Part shown: in pieces, positions 24,170-34,255 of the stretch
Layout of the letters: each line of letters begins with the position of its first letter
Position numbering within the stretch: position 1 is the first letter of the stretch
Assembly: GCF_025639885.1 (NCBI RefSeq)
Contig: NZ_CP106738.1
Location: 1-64,000 of the forward strand
Length of the DNA: 64,000 nt
Source of the DNA: Roseovarius pelagicus
GTDB lineage: Bacteria; Pseudomonadota; Alphaproteobacteria; Rhodobacterales; Rhodobacteraceae
Direction: 5' to 3'
Notes under the pieces: model-generated
Seen by the model: the letters and a program-made list of their open reading frames with translations, nothing else
Database searches by the model: none
What the model was told of the DNA's origin: nothing
Position numbers and translations under genes: made by a program

Positions 24170-25581
24170 GCGCTTGCCTTTGTGGTTTCTTCTTTGTTTT
24201 GCGGACCGAGCATGTGGCTGAGTGGTACGGTTGCCTCGATCACGGTGCCACTGCGTGACGACAGAATGCGCAGCGTGCCATCCAGTTGTTCGATCCGCTC
24301 CTGCATATTGCGTAGACCCAGACCTGTGGGCGCGCTTTGCGCAGGATCAATGCCGATGCCATCGTCGGTAATGCGCAGCGTTGCGCCGCGATTATGGCCG
24401 CGCGCGTCGAGGGTGACACGGCGCGCGCCCGAGTGGCGCTCGACGTTGGTCAACGCCTCCTGAGCGACGCGGTAGAGGGCAGTCTTGGCCTCATCATCCA
24501 GACGGTTTCGAAAAACTGCTGTCTGGAATTCGGTCGCGATGCCGGTCCGTCTGCCGAATTCCTCGATCAGAGCATTGAGGGCAGGACCAAGGCCAAGATC
24601 GTCCAGTGTGCCGGGGCGCAGATCGCGACTGATCCTTCGGACCTCCTGAATCGCACCGGCAAGGTGGGTGATGCCCTTGTTCAGGTCTTCCGCCGCCCGC
24701 GCATCCCCAATTTCCAATCTCCGCCGCGCCATATCGAGCGCGTAACGGATACCTACAAGGATCTGGCTGATGCCGTCATGCAGTTCGCGCGCAACCCGGC
24801 CACGCTCTTCTTCCTGCGCGTCGAACACGCGCTGGGTCAGGGCCTTCAGCTTGGCATCGGCGAGGCGGCGTTCTCGGATGGTGATGAACAGCCCGGAGGT
24901 AAAGACAACCAGCAGCGCGATGAGGGTAAGACCGCCGATGTAGAGGAATGTGCGCTGTACGCGCGCCTCTACCTCGGCGCGGGATGCGGCAACCGTGGCG
25001 AGGACATCGTCGATGAACACCCCCGTTCCCACGACCCAGCGCCAATCCTGTAGGCCGATCACATAGGCGACCATGCGACCCGGCTCTCCGGTGCTGGGGC
25101 GGGGCCAGTCATAGGTGTGATAACCGCTGCCCGAGCGCGCCTGCGCAATCAACGTGTTGGTGATGTCGATGCCGTTCGCGTCGGTTAGCCCCATCCAGTT
25201 GCGGCCAATCTGACTGGTGTAGCGGGGGCTGACCAGATTGTTGCCGTCATAGTCGTAGACAAAGAAATATCCGTCGGTGCCATAGATCATGCTGGACAGA
25301 ATGCGCGTCACGGCCAGCATCGCCTCGGCGTCGTCAGGGGCAGCGCGCCCGTAATTGTTGACGAACGCGGTCCGGGCAAGCGACAGGTAATTTTTGAGTT
25401 CTGCCCGCTTGGCTTCGATCAGCTGGCGTTCCAACGTCGCGATCTCGCGCTCGGCCAGATGGCGCGATTGCAGCGTGACCAGCACTGAGATGACCACCAC
25501 CGCCAAAAGCAGAGGGAGCGTGGCTGTCAAAAACAGCTTTTGGCCGTAGTTCCGCCAGAGGCGGTCTGTGAAACGTCGCAT
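24166..25581 (-). CDS. Cache-domain sensor histidine kinase (NarX/DegS class)
   Basis: 471 residues: membrane segment 1 (about 16-37), periplasmic single-Cache sensor (about 40-205; GYFFVYDYDGNNLVSP at 104-119 is typical), membrane segment 2 (about 212-234), HisKA_3 with phospho-acceptor H268 (ARELHDGISQ) and HATPase_c (TDDGIGID, GLGLRNM). The sCache type commonly senses small carboxylates. Overlaps the response regulator by ATGA and sits divergently to dctPQM, so it probably detects the TRAP substrate. Confidence 0.92.
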   Translation of the reverse strand: MRRFTDRLWRNYGQKLFLTATLPLLLAVVVISVLVTLQSRHLAEREIATLERQLIEAKRAELKNYLSLARTAFVNNYGRAAPDDAEAMLAVTRILSSMIYGTDGYFFVYDYDGNNLVSPRYTSQIGRNWMGLTDANGIDITNTLIAQARSGSGYHTYDWPRPSTGEPGRMVAYVIGLQDWRWVVGTGVFIDDVLATVAASRAEVEARVQRTFLYIGGLTLIALLVVFTSGLFITIRERRLADAKLKALTQRVFDAQEEERGRVARELHDGISQILVGIRYALDMARRRLEIGDARAAEDLNKGITHLAGAIQEVRRISRDLRPGTLDDLGLGPALNALIEEFGRRTGIATEFQTAVFRNRLDDEAKTALYRVAQEALTNVERHSGARRVTLDARGHNRGATLRITDDGIGIDPAQSAPTGLGLRNMQERIEQLDGTLRILSSRSGTVIEATVPLSHMLGPQNKEETTKASA

Positions 25582-25709
25582 GACGAATCGTTATACGCGG
25601 ATCGCGCGCGCTGCCCAGCCCGATGGTGTGCAGATCGCTTGCAAAGCGGGCAGGTCTGTTCGGGTTGATTGCGAATATGCTGATTATCTACGCAGTAGTC
25701 GGTATTCCA

Positions 25710-25747
25710 TTGCAAGCGACGTGGCGTTAGTGTGTCGCCACTTGCAA
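25710..25747. promoter_or_regulatory. Inverted repeat in the kinase/dctP intergenic region
   Basis: TTGCAAG (25710-25716) faces CTTGCAA (25741-25747), and within them GTGGCG (25721-25726) pairs with CGCCAC (25736-25741). The nested palindrome lies about 60 bases upstream of dctP and 130 from the kinase start and is a candidate operator for the response regulator. Confidence 0.5.
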
Positions 25748-25806
25748 CGATCCGCGCGCCGGCAACGAACCGAGTGCGCATCACTGATCTGGGAGGATAT
25801 ACTCAT

Positions 25807-26889
<1,083 letters not shown>

Positions 26890-26908
26890 ACAACGTTCTC
26901 AACGTTTT

Positions 26909-26936
26909 GGCAGGCTCTGGGAAACCGGGGCCTGCC
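26909..26936 (+). other. mRNA-stabilising hairpin between dctP and dctQ
   Basis: GGCAGGCTCTGG (26909-26920), GAAA loop, CCGGGGCCTGCC (26925-26936): a 12-bp stem with two G-U pairs and a GNRA-type tetraloop, with no U-tract. Similar hairpins downstream of binding-protein genes protect their mRNA and raise their level above that of the membrane subunits. Confidence 0.6.
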
Positions 26937-27014
26937 TATACGACTTGTGATGCTGGGAGGCATCACGGGTAAGACGGGCCAACAAAGGTCTGCAATCGGG
27001 GATTTGGGGGGACA

Positions 27015-27905
27015 ATGCTGGAAGCGATTGTCTGGTTTTTCCAGAATATCGGCCTCGCGTTCTACAATTTCGGCTATGCGATCACACATCCGTCGCTGTG
27101 GCTGGATTGGTCGGACAAACAGGCCATCATGCGGGTCGTTTACTACGGCGGGTCCGTCGAGTTCTTCTTTGTGATTTTTACGGCGTTTCTGGTGCTGACG
27201 GCCGTCGGGCTGTGGCGCAACGGCTTCATGTGGGGTTGTGTGCGTGTATTGGAAGGGTTCGCAAATACGGTCGGCAGGCTCTTTGCATGGGCGGGGCTCT
27301 TGATGGTGCTCCAGCAGATCGTGATCGTTTTTGTTCAGCGCATCTTTGCCCGGCCCGACATTGCCATCGGCTTTGGTATCCCGATCCAGATGGACATCAG
27401 TTGGTGGGCGGAAGAGCTAAAGCTCTATAATGCGCTGATCGTGTGCCTGTGCTGTACCTACACATTTGTGCAGGGCAGCCATGTGCGCGTTGATCTGATC
27501 TATTCCGCTGTCAGTTTTCGGACCAAGCGGATCATCGACATGGTCGGCAGCCTCATATTCATGATGCCCACCGCAGTCCTGACATGGATGTATGGCTGGT
27601 ACTTTATGTGGCGGCACATGATCGTGCCGAACCCATCCGCGTCGGATACGCTGGATCGGTTGTTGATGAAGGCGCGCGCATTGCGGTGGAACATCGAAAC
27701 CATCGGATTCAGCCCGAACGGGTTCAATGCCTACTTCTTGTTCAAGCTGTTGTTGATCGCCTTTGCTGGCATGGTTTTCCTCCATGCGATTGCGTTCTTC
27801 TTCCGCTCTTATCTGGAGTGGAAGGAAGGCCCGGAATCAGAGAACAAATATCTCGACAAGGACAGTCTTGGCGAGGGCGAAGAAGCCTTTGAGGGCACGC
27901 ATTAA
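27015..27905 (+). CDS. dctQ: TRAP transporter small permease, DctQ family (long variant)
   Basis: 296 residues, against about 160-200 for ordinary DctQ. About five hydrophobic segments (VEFFFVIFTAFLVLTAVGLW, WAGLLMVLQQIVIVFVQRIF, YNALIVCLCCTYTFVQ, IDMVGSLIFMMPTAVLTW, LFKLLLIAFAGMVFLHAIAF); the HVRVDLIY phrase is a DctQ hallmark. The extra N-terminal 60 residues and the long C-terminal tail fit the keto-acid/large-substrate TRAP subgroup. 15 bases before dctM. Confidence 0.88.
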   Translation: MLEAIVWFFQNIGLAFYNFGYAITHPSLWLDWSDKQAIMRVVYYGGSVEFFFVIFTAFLVLTAVGLWRNGFMWGCVRVLEGFANTVGRLFAWAGLLMVLQQIVIVFVQRIFARPDIAIGFGIPIQMDISWWAEELKLYNALIVCLCCTYTFVQGSHVRVDLIYSAVSFRTKRIIDMVGSLIFMMPTAVLTWMYGWYFMWRHMIVPNPSASDTLDRLLMKARALRWNIETIGFSPNGFNAYFLFKLLLIAFAGMVFLHAIAFFFRSYLEWKEGPESENKYLDKDSLGEGEEAFEGTH

Positions 27906-27920
27906 GGGGACGCAGACGTT

Positions 27921-30272
27921 ATGCTATTTGGATTGGACGGGGTCGAAGTCGGCCTGATAATCGTCTTCCTTTGCCTCTTTGGAGGCATTTTGTCAGGTTT
28001 TCCCGTGGCGTTTGCCATTGGCGGAGCCGGGGTGATTTCCTTTGGGATTATTGCGGCGCTGAATGATGCGGGGCTGTTGATCCATCAGGCGATCGATACG
28101 GGCAGCGATGCCTACAATGCGTTGATCGCGAGTGGCGTAAAGGCCGAGAGTATATCAATCTTCCGATACCCTGATCTGGTGCGAACCGCCGTGCCGGTGT
28201 TTCCGCAGGGCTGGGAGACTGCGCTGGACCGGAACGTGTCGTTCATCGTGAACCGCATCAACGAGCGCGTTCTGGCGGGCCAGTCGATCGAGACATTGCT
28301 GGCGGTGCTGATGTTCGTGCTGATGGGGATCACGTTGGAACGGTCAAAGATCGCCAATGATCTGCTGACCACTATGGCAAAGGTGTTCGGGCCTTTGCCC
28401 GGCGGTCTGGCTGTGTCCGTGGTCGTCGTGGGGGCGTTTCTGGCGGCCTCGACAGGGATTGTTGGCGCGACCGTGGTGACGATGGGCCTGCTGAGCCTGC
28501 CGACGATGCTACGCAATGGTTACAGCCCTGAAATCGCAACTGGCGTAATCGCCGCGTCGGGCACGCTGGGGCAGATCATTCCGCCGTCGATCGTTATCGT
28601 TCTGTTGGGGACATTGGCCGGGGATCTCTATTCGGTCGCGCAGGAAAATCGTGCCATCGAGGCAGGTTGTACCGACGCGCTGACCTATCTGGGAGAGCCT
28701 GCGGTCGTGTCCGTCGGGACGCTCTTTCAGGCCGCTCTGTTGCCGGGGATACTGCTGGCGCTGCTTTATGCGCTCTATGCCTTTGGCTATGCGCTGCTGA
28801 ACCCGTCAAAGGCCCCTGCGGTCGAATTGGGGCGTTCGAATGATCATGTGATCACCCGCTCCGAGGCATTCACATGGTTCATCGGCGTGCCGGTGGGTCT
28901 GATTGCCGGTGTTATACTGCTGGCCAATGTTGGTGTCATCGGTTCGCAGAGCCTGATCGTGGACAGCTTTACCGATCGTGGTGAAAGCGCATCGCTGCGG
29001 ACAAATGTCGGTGAGGAATGTCAGCAAGCAATGATCGAGCTGCATGGCCAGGACGCGTGGGATGCTGCACTGGCCGAGCAGAGCGCCATCGACTCGTCCG
29101 GGGGACAACAAGAGAGTGTCAAGCTGACGGAGGACCAGATCGCGGAACTGAAAATCCAGAAGGAAGCGGATGCGGCGCCCATCGGCACCGGAGTTTCTAT
29201 CATCTTCCTGTTGTTCGCACTGGTGCTGGCTGTTGCACGCGGGGTTGCCCCTAATGCCGAGGCACGACCGTTGTTGATCGGTGCATTGGGTGTCGTGCTG
29301 GGACTGTTGATCGACATTGTCTTGATCTCGCCCTCGACCAGTTCGGGGCTGACCGTGATCTTGCTGCTCATCCCGATCGCGATGGCGTTTTATGGATGCG
29401 CAGCAGCAGCCGGACGGCTGGCGCAAAACGATATCATTCGGGTCGTTTTTCCGCCGCTGGTTCTGATTGTTGCGGTGCTGGGGTCAATCCTGGGCGGGAT
29501 TACCAACCCGACGCCGGCTGCGGCGCTGGGGGCCGGTGGTGCGATTATGCTTGCGGCCTATCGCAAGCTGAAGGATCAGGAACGGTCTGGGGCAATCATC
29601 CTATGGTCGACCTTTGCGATCGGGCTGGCAATCCTGACGGGCATCAACTTTGATCTGCGGATCAATCAGGACGGGGTCGGCGCCGAGACTGTCATCGCCT
29701 TCGTCTTTGCCTATGCGGCCTATCTCTATGCGCTGTTTGGTCTGTTGTTCGCCTGCTGGGTGCTATTCACCCATGGCGTGTTGACGCCGATTGTGCGCGA
29801 GACGGCCAAGGTGACGTCGATGGTGTTTACGATTCTCATCGGCTCGCAATTGCTGAACCTCGTTGTGATCTCGTTCGGTGGAGAGCATTATATCCAGCAA
29901 TTCCTGAAGTCGTTCGATAACGAACTCACGGTGTTTCTGATCGTGATGCTGGTGCTGTTCGTGCTGGGCTTTGTCCTCGATTTTCTGGAAATCATCTATA
30001 TCGTGATCCCGATTGTCGGCCCGGTGATCTATGGCGGTACGTTCGATCCCAAATGGGTGACGATTATGATCGCGGTGAACCTGCAAACATCCTTCCTGAC
30101 GCCGCCCTTCGGCTTTGCGCTGTTTTATCTGCGCGGCGTCGCGCCCAAGGAAGTCACGACAGGCCATATCTATCGCGGGGTGTTCCCTTTCGTTCTGATC
30201 CAGGTGATCGGACTGGCGATTTTATGGTTCTTCCCGGCGATCGTGACGATCTTCCCGGCATTGCTGAGCTAG
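27921..30272 (+). CDS. dctM: TRAP transporter large permease, DctM family (oversized)
   Basis: 783 residues, compared with about 430 for ordinary DctM. The N-terminal part carries the usual GFPVAFAIGGAGVI and GVIAASGTLGQIIPPSI motifs, and the last 150 residues contain LDFLEIIYIVIPIVGPV and LTPPFGFALFYLRGVAP. Two insertions account for the length: a hydrophilic stretch at about 50-115 (YNALIASGVKAESISIF to NRVSFIVNRIN region) and a ~230-residue segment (about 310-545) with a charged loop (QESVKLTEDQIAELKIQKEAD) and extra helices. It transports with DctQ using an Na+/H+ gradient. No frameshift is visible, so the length is real. Confidence 0.9.
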   Translation: MLFGLDGVEVGLIIVFLCLFGGILSGFPVAFAIGGAGVISFGIIAALNDAGLLIHQAIDTGSDAYNALIASGVKAESISIFRYPDLVRTAVPVFPQGWETALDRNVSFIVNRINERVLAGQSIETLLAVLMFVLMGITLERSKIANDLLTTMAKVFGPLPGGLAVSVVVVGAFLAASTGIVGATVVTMGLLSLPTMLRNGYSPEIATGVIAASGTLGQIIPPSIVIVLLGTLAGDLYSVAQENRAIEAGCTDALTYLGEPAVVSVGTLFQAALLPGILLALLYALYAFGYALLNPSKAPAVELGRSNDHVITRSEAFTWFIGVPVGLIAGVILLANVGVIGSQSLIVDSFTDRGESASLRTNVGEECQQAMIELHGQDAWDAALAEQSAIDSSGGQQESVKLTEDQIAELKIQKEADAAPIGTGVSIIFLLFALVLAVARGVAPNAEARPLLIGALGVVLGLLIDIVLISPSTSSGLTVILLLIPIAMAFYGCAAAAGRLAQNDIIRVVFPPLVLIVAVLGSILGGITNPTPAAALGAGGAIMLAAYRKLKDQERSGAIILWSTFAIGLAILTGINFDLRINQDGVGAETVIAFVFAYAAYLYALFGLLFACWVLFTHGVLTPIVRETAKVTSMVFTILIGSQLLNLVVISFGGEHYIQQFLKSFDNELTVFLIVMLVLFVLGFVLDFLEIIYIVIPIVGPVIYGGTFDPKWVTIMIAVNLQTSFLTPPFGFALFYLRGVAPKEVTTGHIYRGVFPFVLIQVIGLAILWFFPAIVTIFPALLS

Positions 30273-30281
30273 GATCTGTTT

Positions 30282-30320
30282 CCGGGCACCGGAAAAACCA
30301 ATCGGTTTTTCGGTGCCCGG
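30282..30320. terminator. Terminator after dctM
   Basis: CCGGGCACCGG-AAAAACC pairs with GGTTTTTCGGTGCCCGG, with one bulged G and a four-base AATC loop, starting 9 bases after the dctM stop. The A/T-rich inner stem makes it work in both directions between dctM and the convergent small ORF. Confidence 0.8.
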
Positions 30321-30387
30321 ACTTTGCGCGCTCCGCGTCGTGGCCAAGTGGGGTCCGGCGCGGGGGCGGCAACCTGATCTTGCCGTT

Positions 30388-30576
30388 TCAGGCGAGAATT
30401 CTGCTAAAGAAGCCGCGCCGCATATTCTGCTTGCTCGGTGCGCTCTCGGCCATATCCCGACCCATCATCCGGTGCGCGGCCTCGCTGCGCATGTGGCGGC
30501 CACGGGCCATGTAATATCCGGTGTCGATGGAACCGTCGGCGCGGGTTTTGATCTGCGGTGTTTCTGAGAGTTTCAT
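30388..30576 (-). CDS. Small conserved-looking protein of unknown function
   Basis: 62 residues from ATG 30576, eight bases after GAGGAG. Sequence MKLSETPQIKTRADGSIDTG, then YYMARGRHMRSEAAHRMMGRDM and a basic C-terminus. The Y-x-x-ARG-x-x-x-RS-x-A helix is of the type seen in small RSAM-like or hypothetical proteobacterial proteins with a basic helix. It has no signal peptide or membrane segment. Strong ribosome site and codon use support a real gene; function unknown. Confidence 0.7.
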   Translation of the reverse strand: MKLSETPQIKTRADGSIDTGYYMARGRHMRSEAAHRMMGRDMAESAPSKQNMRRGFFSRILA

Positions 30577-30733
30577 GGTCTGTGCTCCTCGTGCGGTGAC
30601 AGGTTCATCCAAGCACGCACGCGAATTCGCCGCTTGAAGACGGTCTTTAGAATGTCTTGTGTTTTTCTGGTCATTTCGAATGACTCGCGGGTTTCGCTTG
30701 GCATGAGGCGGAAAAACGCGGTTAGCTGGATAG

Positions 30734-31915
30734 ATGATCTATCGCTTTGACCGGTTCAGCATCGACACGACGCGCCACGTTTTTGCCTGCGATGGCGAAC
30801 CTGTGCATCTGGAGCCGCAGGTGTTTGCCCTTTTGACCGAACTGGCGCGGGCGCATGGTGCGCTGGTCAGTAAGGACCAACTGGTACAGTCGGTTTGGCA
30901 GGGGCTGGCCATCTCGGATGCGACCATCAGCGCGCGGATCAATGCCGCGCGTATGGCGCTGGGTGATACGGGCCGGGATCAGCGGATGATCCGCACAGTA
31001 CCCAAACGCGGCTTTCAACTTGTACCCGAGGTGATCGGCCAAGATGTTCAGGGTGTTGGTGATGTTGCAATGGCAGCACCCAGCGTTCGGTTTGCGATGT
31101 CTGGCGACGGTGCGGCAATTGCGCATAGTGTTAACGGATCGGGACCGCCGCTGATGCGTGTTGGACATTGGCTGTCCCATCTGGAACTGGATTGGCGCTG
31201 TCCGGTCTGGCAGCCGTTCCTAGCGCGTCTGGGGCGAAATTTTACGCTGCATCGCTATGATCAGCGCGGCACAGGCCTGTCGGAGCGCGACCTGACGCGC
31301 GTTGATCTGGATGATTTTGTCGGCGATCTGCTGGCGGTGGCCGATGCGGCGGGGCTGGAGACGTTCCCGATCTTTGCAGCCTCGCAGGCCGTGCCGGTCG
31401 CGATCCGGTTCGCGGCACTTCACCCTGAACGCGTCAGCCGCATGGTGCTATATGGCGGATATGCGGTAGGCCGGGCATTGCGCCCGTCACGCCCGGGCGA
31501 GATGGATGAGGATACCGTTCTGGGACTGATCCGGGCGGGTTGGGGTCAGGTGGATAGCGCGTTTTTCAAGGCGTTCATCAGCCTGTTCATACCAGATGGC
31601 ACGCCGGAACAGATCGCCAGCTTTGCCCGTGTGCAAAATCTGTCGATCACGTCCGAGAATGCCGCCATCTTGCGCGCGGCGGTGGATCGGTTCGATGCGT
31701 CGGACGATCTGGAACGGGTGCGCGTGCCCACATTGGTGATCCATGCGGGCGGTGATGCGATCCAGCCGATCACACAGAGTCAGCATATCGCGGGCACGAT
31801 CCCCGGTGCGCGCTTTACGATGCTGGACAGCCGAAACCATGTGATGCTGCCGCAAGAACCCGGTTGGGAAGAGATGATGCAGGCGGTTACGGAATTTTGC
31901 CTGCGCTCGGATTAG
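30734..31915 (+). CDS. Winged-helix regulator fused to an alpha/beta hydrolase
   Basis: 393 residues. Residues 1-98 are an OmpR/CadC-type winged helix (ALLTELARAHGALVSKDQLVQSVW, RTVPKRGFQLV). Residues about 115-390 form an alpha/beta hydrolase: oxyanion/strand RYDQRGTGLSERD, nucleophile elbow IFAASQAVPVA (Ser near residue 221), acid in VPTLVIHAGGDAIQP, and catalytic His in DSRNHVMLPQE. The elbow has Ala in place of the usual Gly on both sides of S-x. A one-component sensor in which the hydrolase pocket binds or processes a ligand is likely. Cytoplasmic; no receiver domain, so not a partner of the kinase above. Confidence 0.85.
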   Translation: MIYRFDRFSIDTTRHVFACDGEPVHLEPQVFALLTELARAHGALVSKDQLVQSVWQGLAISDATISARINAARMALGDTGRDQRMIRTVPKRGFQLVPEVIGQDVQGVGDVAMAAPSVRFAMSGDGAAIAHSVNGSGPPLMRVGHWLSHLELDWRCPVWQPFLARLGRNFTLHRYDQRGTGLSERDLTRVDLDDFVGDLLAVADAAGLETFPIFAASQAVPVAIRFAALHPERVSRMVLYGGYAVGRALRPSRPGEMDEDTVLGLIRAGWGQVDSAFFKAFISLFIPDGTPEQIASFARVQNLSITSENAAILRAAVDRFDASDDLERVRVPTLVIHAGGDAIQPITQSQHIAGTIPGARFTMLDSRNHVMLPQEPGWEEMMQAVTEFCLRSD

Positions 31916-31936
31916 CGCCGTGCGCAGGTCAGTTGT

Positions 31937-33253
31937 TTAGTTGATGTGGTGCAGTGTATCGAACTCGGCGCGCAGGGCGGCCACTTCGGGGGCGAGGGTG
32001 GCCGGCTCATCGGCGCGCAAGGCTTTTGCAATCAATCCGGCCAGTTGCGGCACATGGTCTGACGTCACCCCCCACCGAACCAGTTCGGGCGTCCCGATGC
32101 GCAAGCCGTTCATATCGCCGGGCACCGCATCTATCGGCAGACCGATGCCGCAGGCCAGAAATCCTGCCTTGCGCAGTGTTTTTGATGCGGCCTGCCCGCC
32201 GCCCCAATTGGCCGCCTCGATGGCGAACTGGTGCGAATTGGTGTATCCGCGTTTCGCGGCGAAAATCGGCACGCCCTCATCGGCGAGGGCTGCGGCCAGT
32301 GCCTGGGCCAGCGTGATCATCTCGGCCGCATAAGCCGCGCCGTGGTTTCGCCAATCCAGCATACCCATGGCCAGTGCGGCAGATTTAGCGGCATCGAAAT
32401 TGGCGGTCATGCCGGGAAAGGCAATGGCGTCGAGCCGTTCCGCCATCTCGTCGTCATTGGTTACGATCAACCCACCGGCAGGACCACCGAGGCTTTTGTA
32501 GGTGCTCATCGTCATAAGATGTGCGCCGTTGTCCAGCGGATTGGCCCATGCGCGCCCGGCAATGATGCCGCATTGGTGCGCGGCGTCAAAGAGCAGCTTG
32601 GCGCCCACTTCATCCGCGATTTCGCGGACTTGGGCTACGGGATGCTCAAACAGGTTGAGGCTGCCTCCGATAGTGATCAATGCCGAATTTGATTTGTGCG
32701 CCAGTGTGCGCAGGGCGTCGACGTCGACGGTATATCCATCGGCACTGACCGAGGCAGGCAGGGAACGCAGGCCATAGAGGCCCGCACAGCCTGCACCATG
32801 ATGGGTGACGTGACCCCCGATGCTGGCCGGGGGGGCGATGATCGCATCGCCGGGTTTGCACGTCGCCATAAAGGCATAGAGGTTGGCGATGGCACCAGAG
32901 GGCACGCGGATTTCAGCGTGACGCGCGCCGAAAACCTCGGCACAAAGCGCGGCGGCGATCACCTCAATCTCTTCGATGGCTTCCAGCCCCATTTCGTATT
33001 TGTCGCCGGGATACCCGAGCGACGGGCGCGATCCGATCCCGGAGGCCAACAGCGCCTCGGCGCGGGGGTTCATCACGTTGGTGGCCGGATTGAGGTTGAA
33101 GCAATCGCGCTCGTGGATCTGGCGATTATCCTCGGCGAGCGTTTCCAGTCGCGCGGCGATGTCGGGTGCGGTTGCACCCGCAGTACGCGTGGCGATGGTC
33201 TGAACGCGGGTTTCGCAAGCGGCGGGAACCCAAGGGCGAATGGCGAGTGTCAT
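31937..33253 (-). CDS. SHMT-like PLP enzyme (GlyA paralogue)
   Basis: 438 residues from ATG 33253, which follows AGGAG. Fold-type I: D223 and H226 (LLFDAAHQCGIIAG) contact PLP, K253 (MSTYKSLGGPAGG) is the Schiff base. True GlyA has S-T-T-x-KTLRGPRGG; here the lysine motif reads TYKSLGGPAGG and the N-terminus is divergent, so folate-linked serine-glycine conversion is not assured. Alternatives are 2-methylserine hydroxymethyltransferase or a beta-hydroxy-amino-acid aldolase. A divergent LysR gene lies 98 bases away and probably controls it. Confidence 0.8.
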   Translation of the reverse strand: MTLAIRPWVPAACETRVQTIATRTAGATAPDIAARLETLAEDNRQIHERDCFNLNPATNVMNPRAEALLASGIGSRPSLGYPGDKYEMGLEAIEEIEVIAAALCAEVFGARHAEIRVPSGAIANLYAFMATCKPGDAIIAPPASIGGHVTHHGAGCAGLYGLRSLPASVSADGYTVDVDALRTLAHKSNSALITIGGSLNLFEHPVAQVREIADEVGAKLLFDAAHQCGIIAGRAWANPLDNGAHLMTMSTYKSLGGPAGGLIVTNDDEMAERLDAIAFPGMTANFDAAKSAALAMGMLDWRNHGAAYAAEMITLAQALAAALADEGVPIFAAKRGYTNSHQFAIEAANWGGGQAASKTLRKAGFLACGIGLPIDAVPGDMNGLRIGTPELVRWGVTSDHVPQLAGLIAKALRADEPATLAPEVAALRAEFDTLHHIN

Positions 33254-33351
33254 GGTATGGCTCCTGATGTGATAACACCATAAAGCGCGGGCTGGCTGGC
33301 GGCGCAAACCAGAATATGTAAAAGTGTCGTTAGAAAAACTAAGGGTAGATT

Positions 33352-34233
33352 ATGTCGGTTTCACCACCACGGCCCAAAGGCCCACCGCTGAATGCCCTGC
33401 GTGCGTTCGAGGCCGCAGCACGGTTGGGTGGATTTGCGGCCGCCGCCGAAGAACTGAGCGTGACGCCGGGGGCTATTTCGCAACATATCCGCAGTCTTGA
33501 GGATTGGACCGGTGCACTACTGTTTGAGCGGCGCTCGCAAGGCGTGCGACTGACGGCGGCGGGTGCTGCGCTATTGCCCGGATTTACAGATGCGTTCAAT
33601 CAGATGGGGCAGGCAGTGCGGGCCCTGCGCGCGTTGGGGAACATGCGCACCTTGCATATCGCCGTGCTGCCTAGTGTCGCGCAGTTATGGCTGGCGCCAC
33701 GTTTGCCTGCGTTGCGGGCGGCCTTGCCGGGGGCAAGGATTTCGATATCGGCGCTCGAGATGCCGCCCAATCTGGATCGCGAGATGTTTGACCTCAGCCT
33801 GTTTCTGCGGGAACCAACGGGCACGCAGCAAGAGGACATTTTGGCCGATGACTGGATCTTGCCCGTTTGCTGTCCGACATTGGCGGCGGGGATTGCCGAG
33901 CCATCCGATCTGACGGGTCATACGCTGTTACACGATGCGATTTGGGCGGGGGACTGGGCGCATTGGACGCAGGCGGTGGGCTGTGAACTGCCCGATGGCG
34001 AGGACGGCCCGCAGTTTTCGCTATATGCGCTGGCGATGGCAGAGGCGCAGAGCGGAGCGGGTGTGCTGATGGGGCATGAGGTGCTGGTCTCTAGGGCGTT
34101 GGAGCATGGCGAACTGGTGGCACCGCTGCCGAACCGCGTGTCGACCGGCAAGGCGCTGGTTCTGGAACAGCCGAGAGTTGGGGCGACCAGAGAATTGAAA
34201 CATCTGGTGGCGATGCTGAAAGACAGCGTTTAA
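33352..34233 (+). CDS. LysR-family regulator, GcvA-like
   Basis: 293 residues. Winged helix (about 12-70) with PPLNALRAFEAAARLGGFAA and AISQHIRSLEDWTGALLFER, the wording of GcvA, which regulates the glycine cleavage system; effector domain about 95-290. Divergent from the SHMT-like gene, consistent with glycine/one-carbon control, but the target is inferred from position only. Confidence 0.85.
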   Translation: MSVSPPRPKGPPLNALRAFEAAARLGGFAAAAEELSVTPGAISQHIRSLEDWTGALLFERRSQGVRLTAAGAALLPGFTDAFNQMGQAVRALRALGNMRTLHIAVLPSVAQLWLAPRLPALRAALPGARISISALEMPPNLDREMFDLSLFLREPTGTQQEDILADDWILPVCCPTLAAGIAEPSDLTGHTLLHDAIWAGDWAHWTQAVGCELPDGEDGPQFSLYALAMAEAQSGAGVLMGHEVLVSRALEHGELVAPLPNRVSTGKALVLEQPRVGATRELKHLVAMLKDSV

Positions 34234-34255
34234 ACCCCCCCGGCGAACTGTCGGA

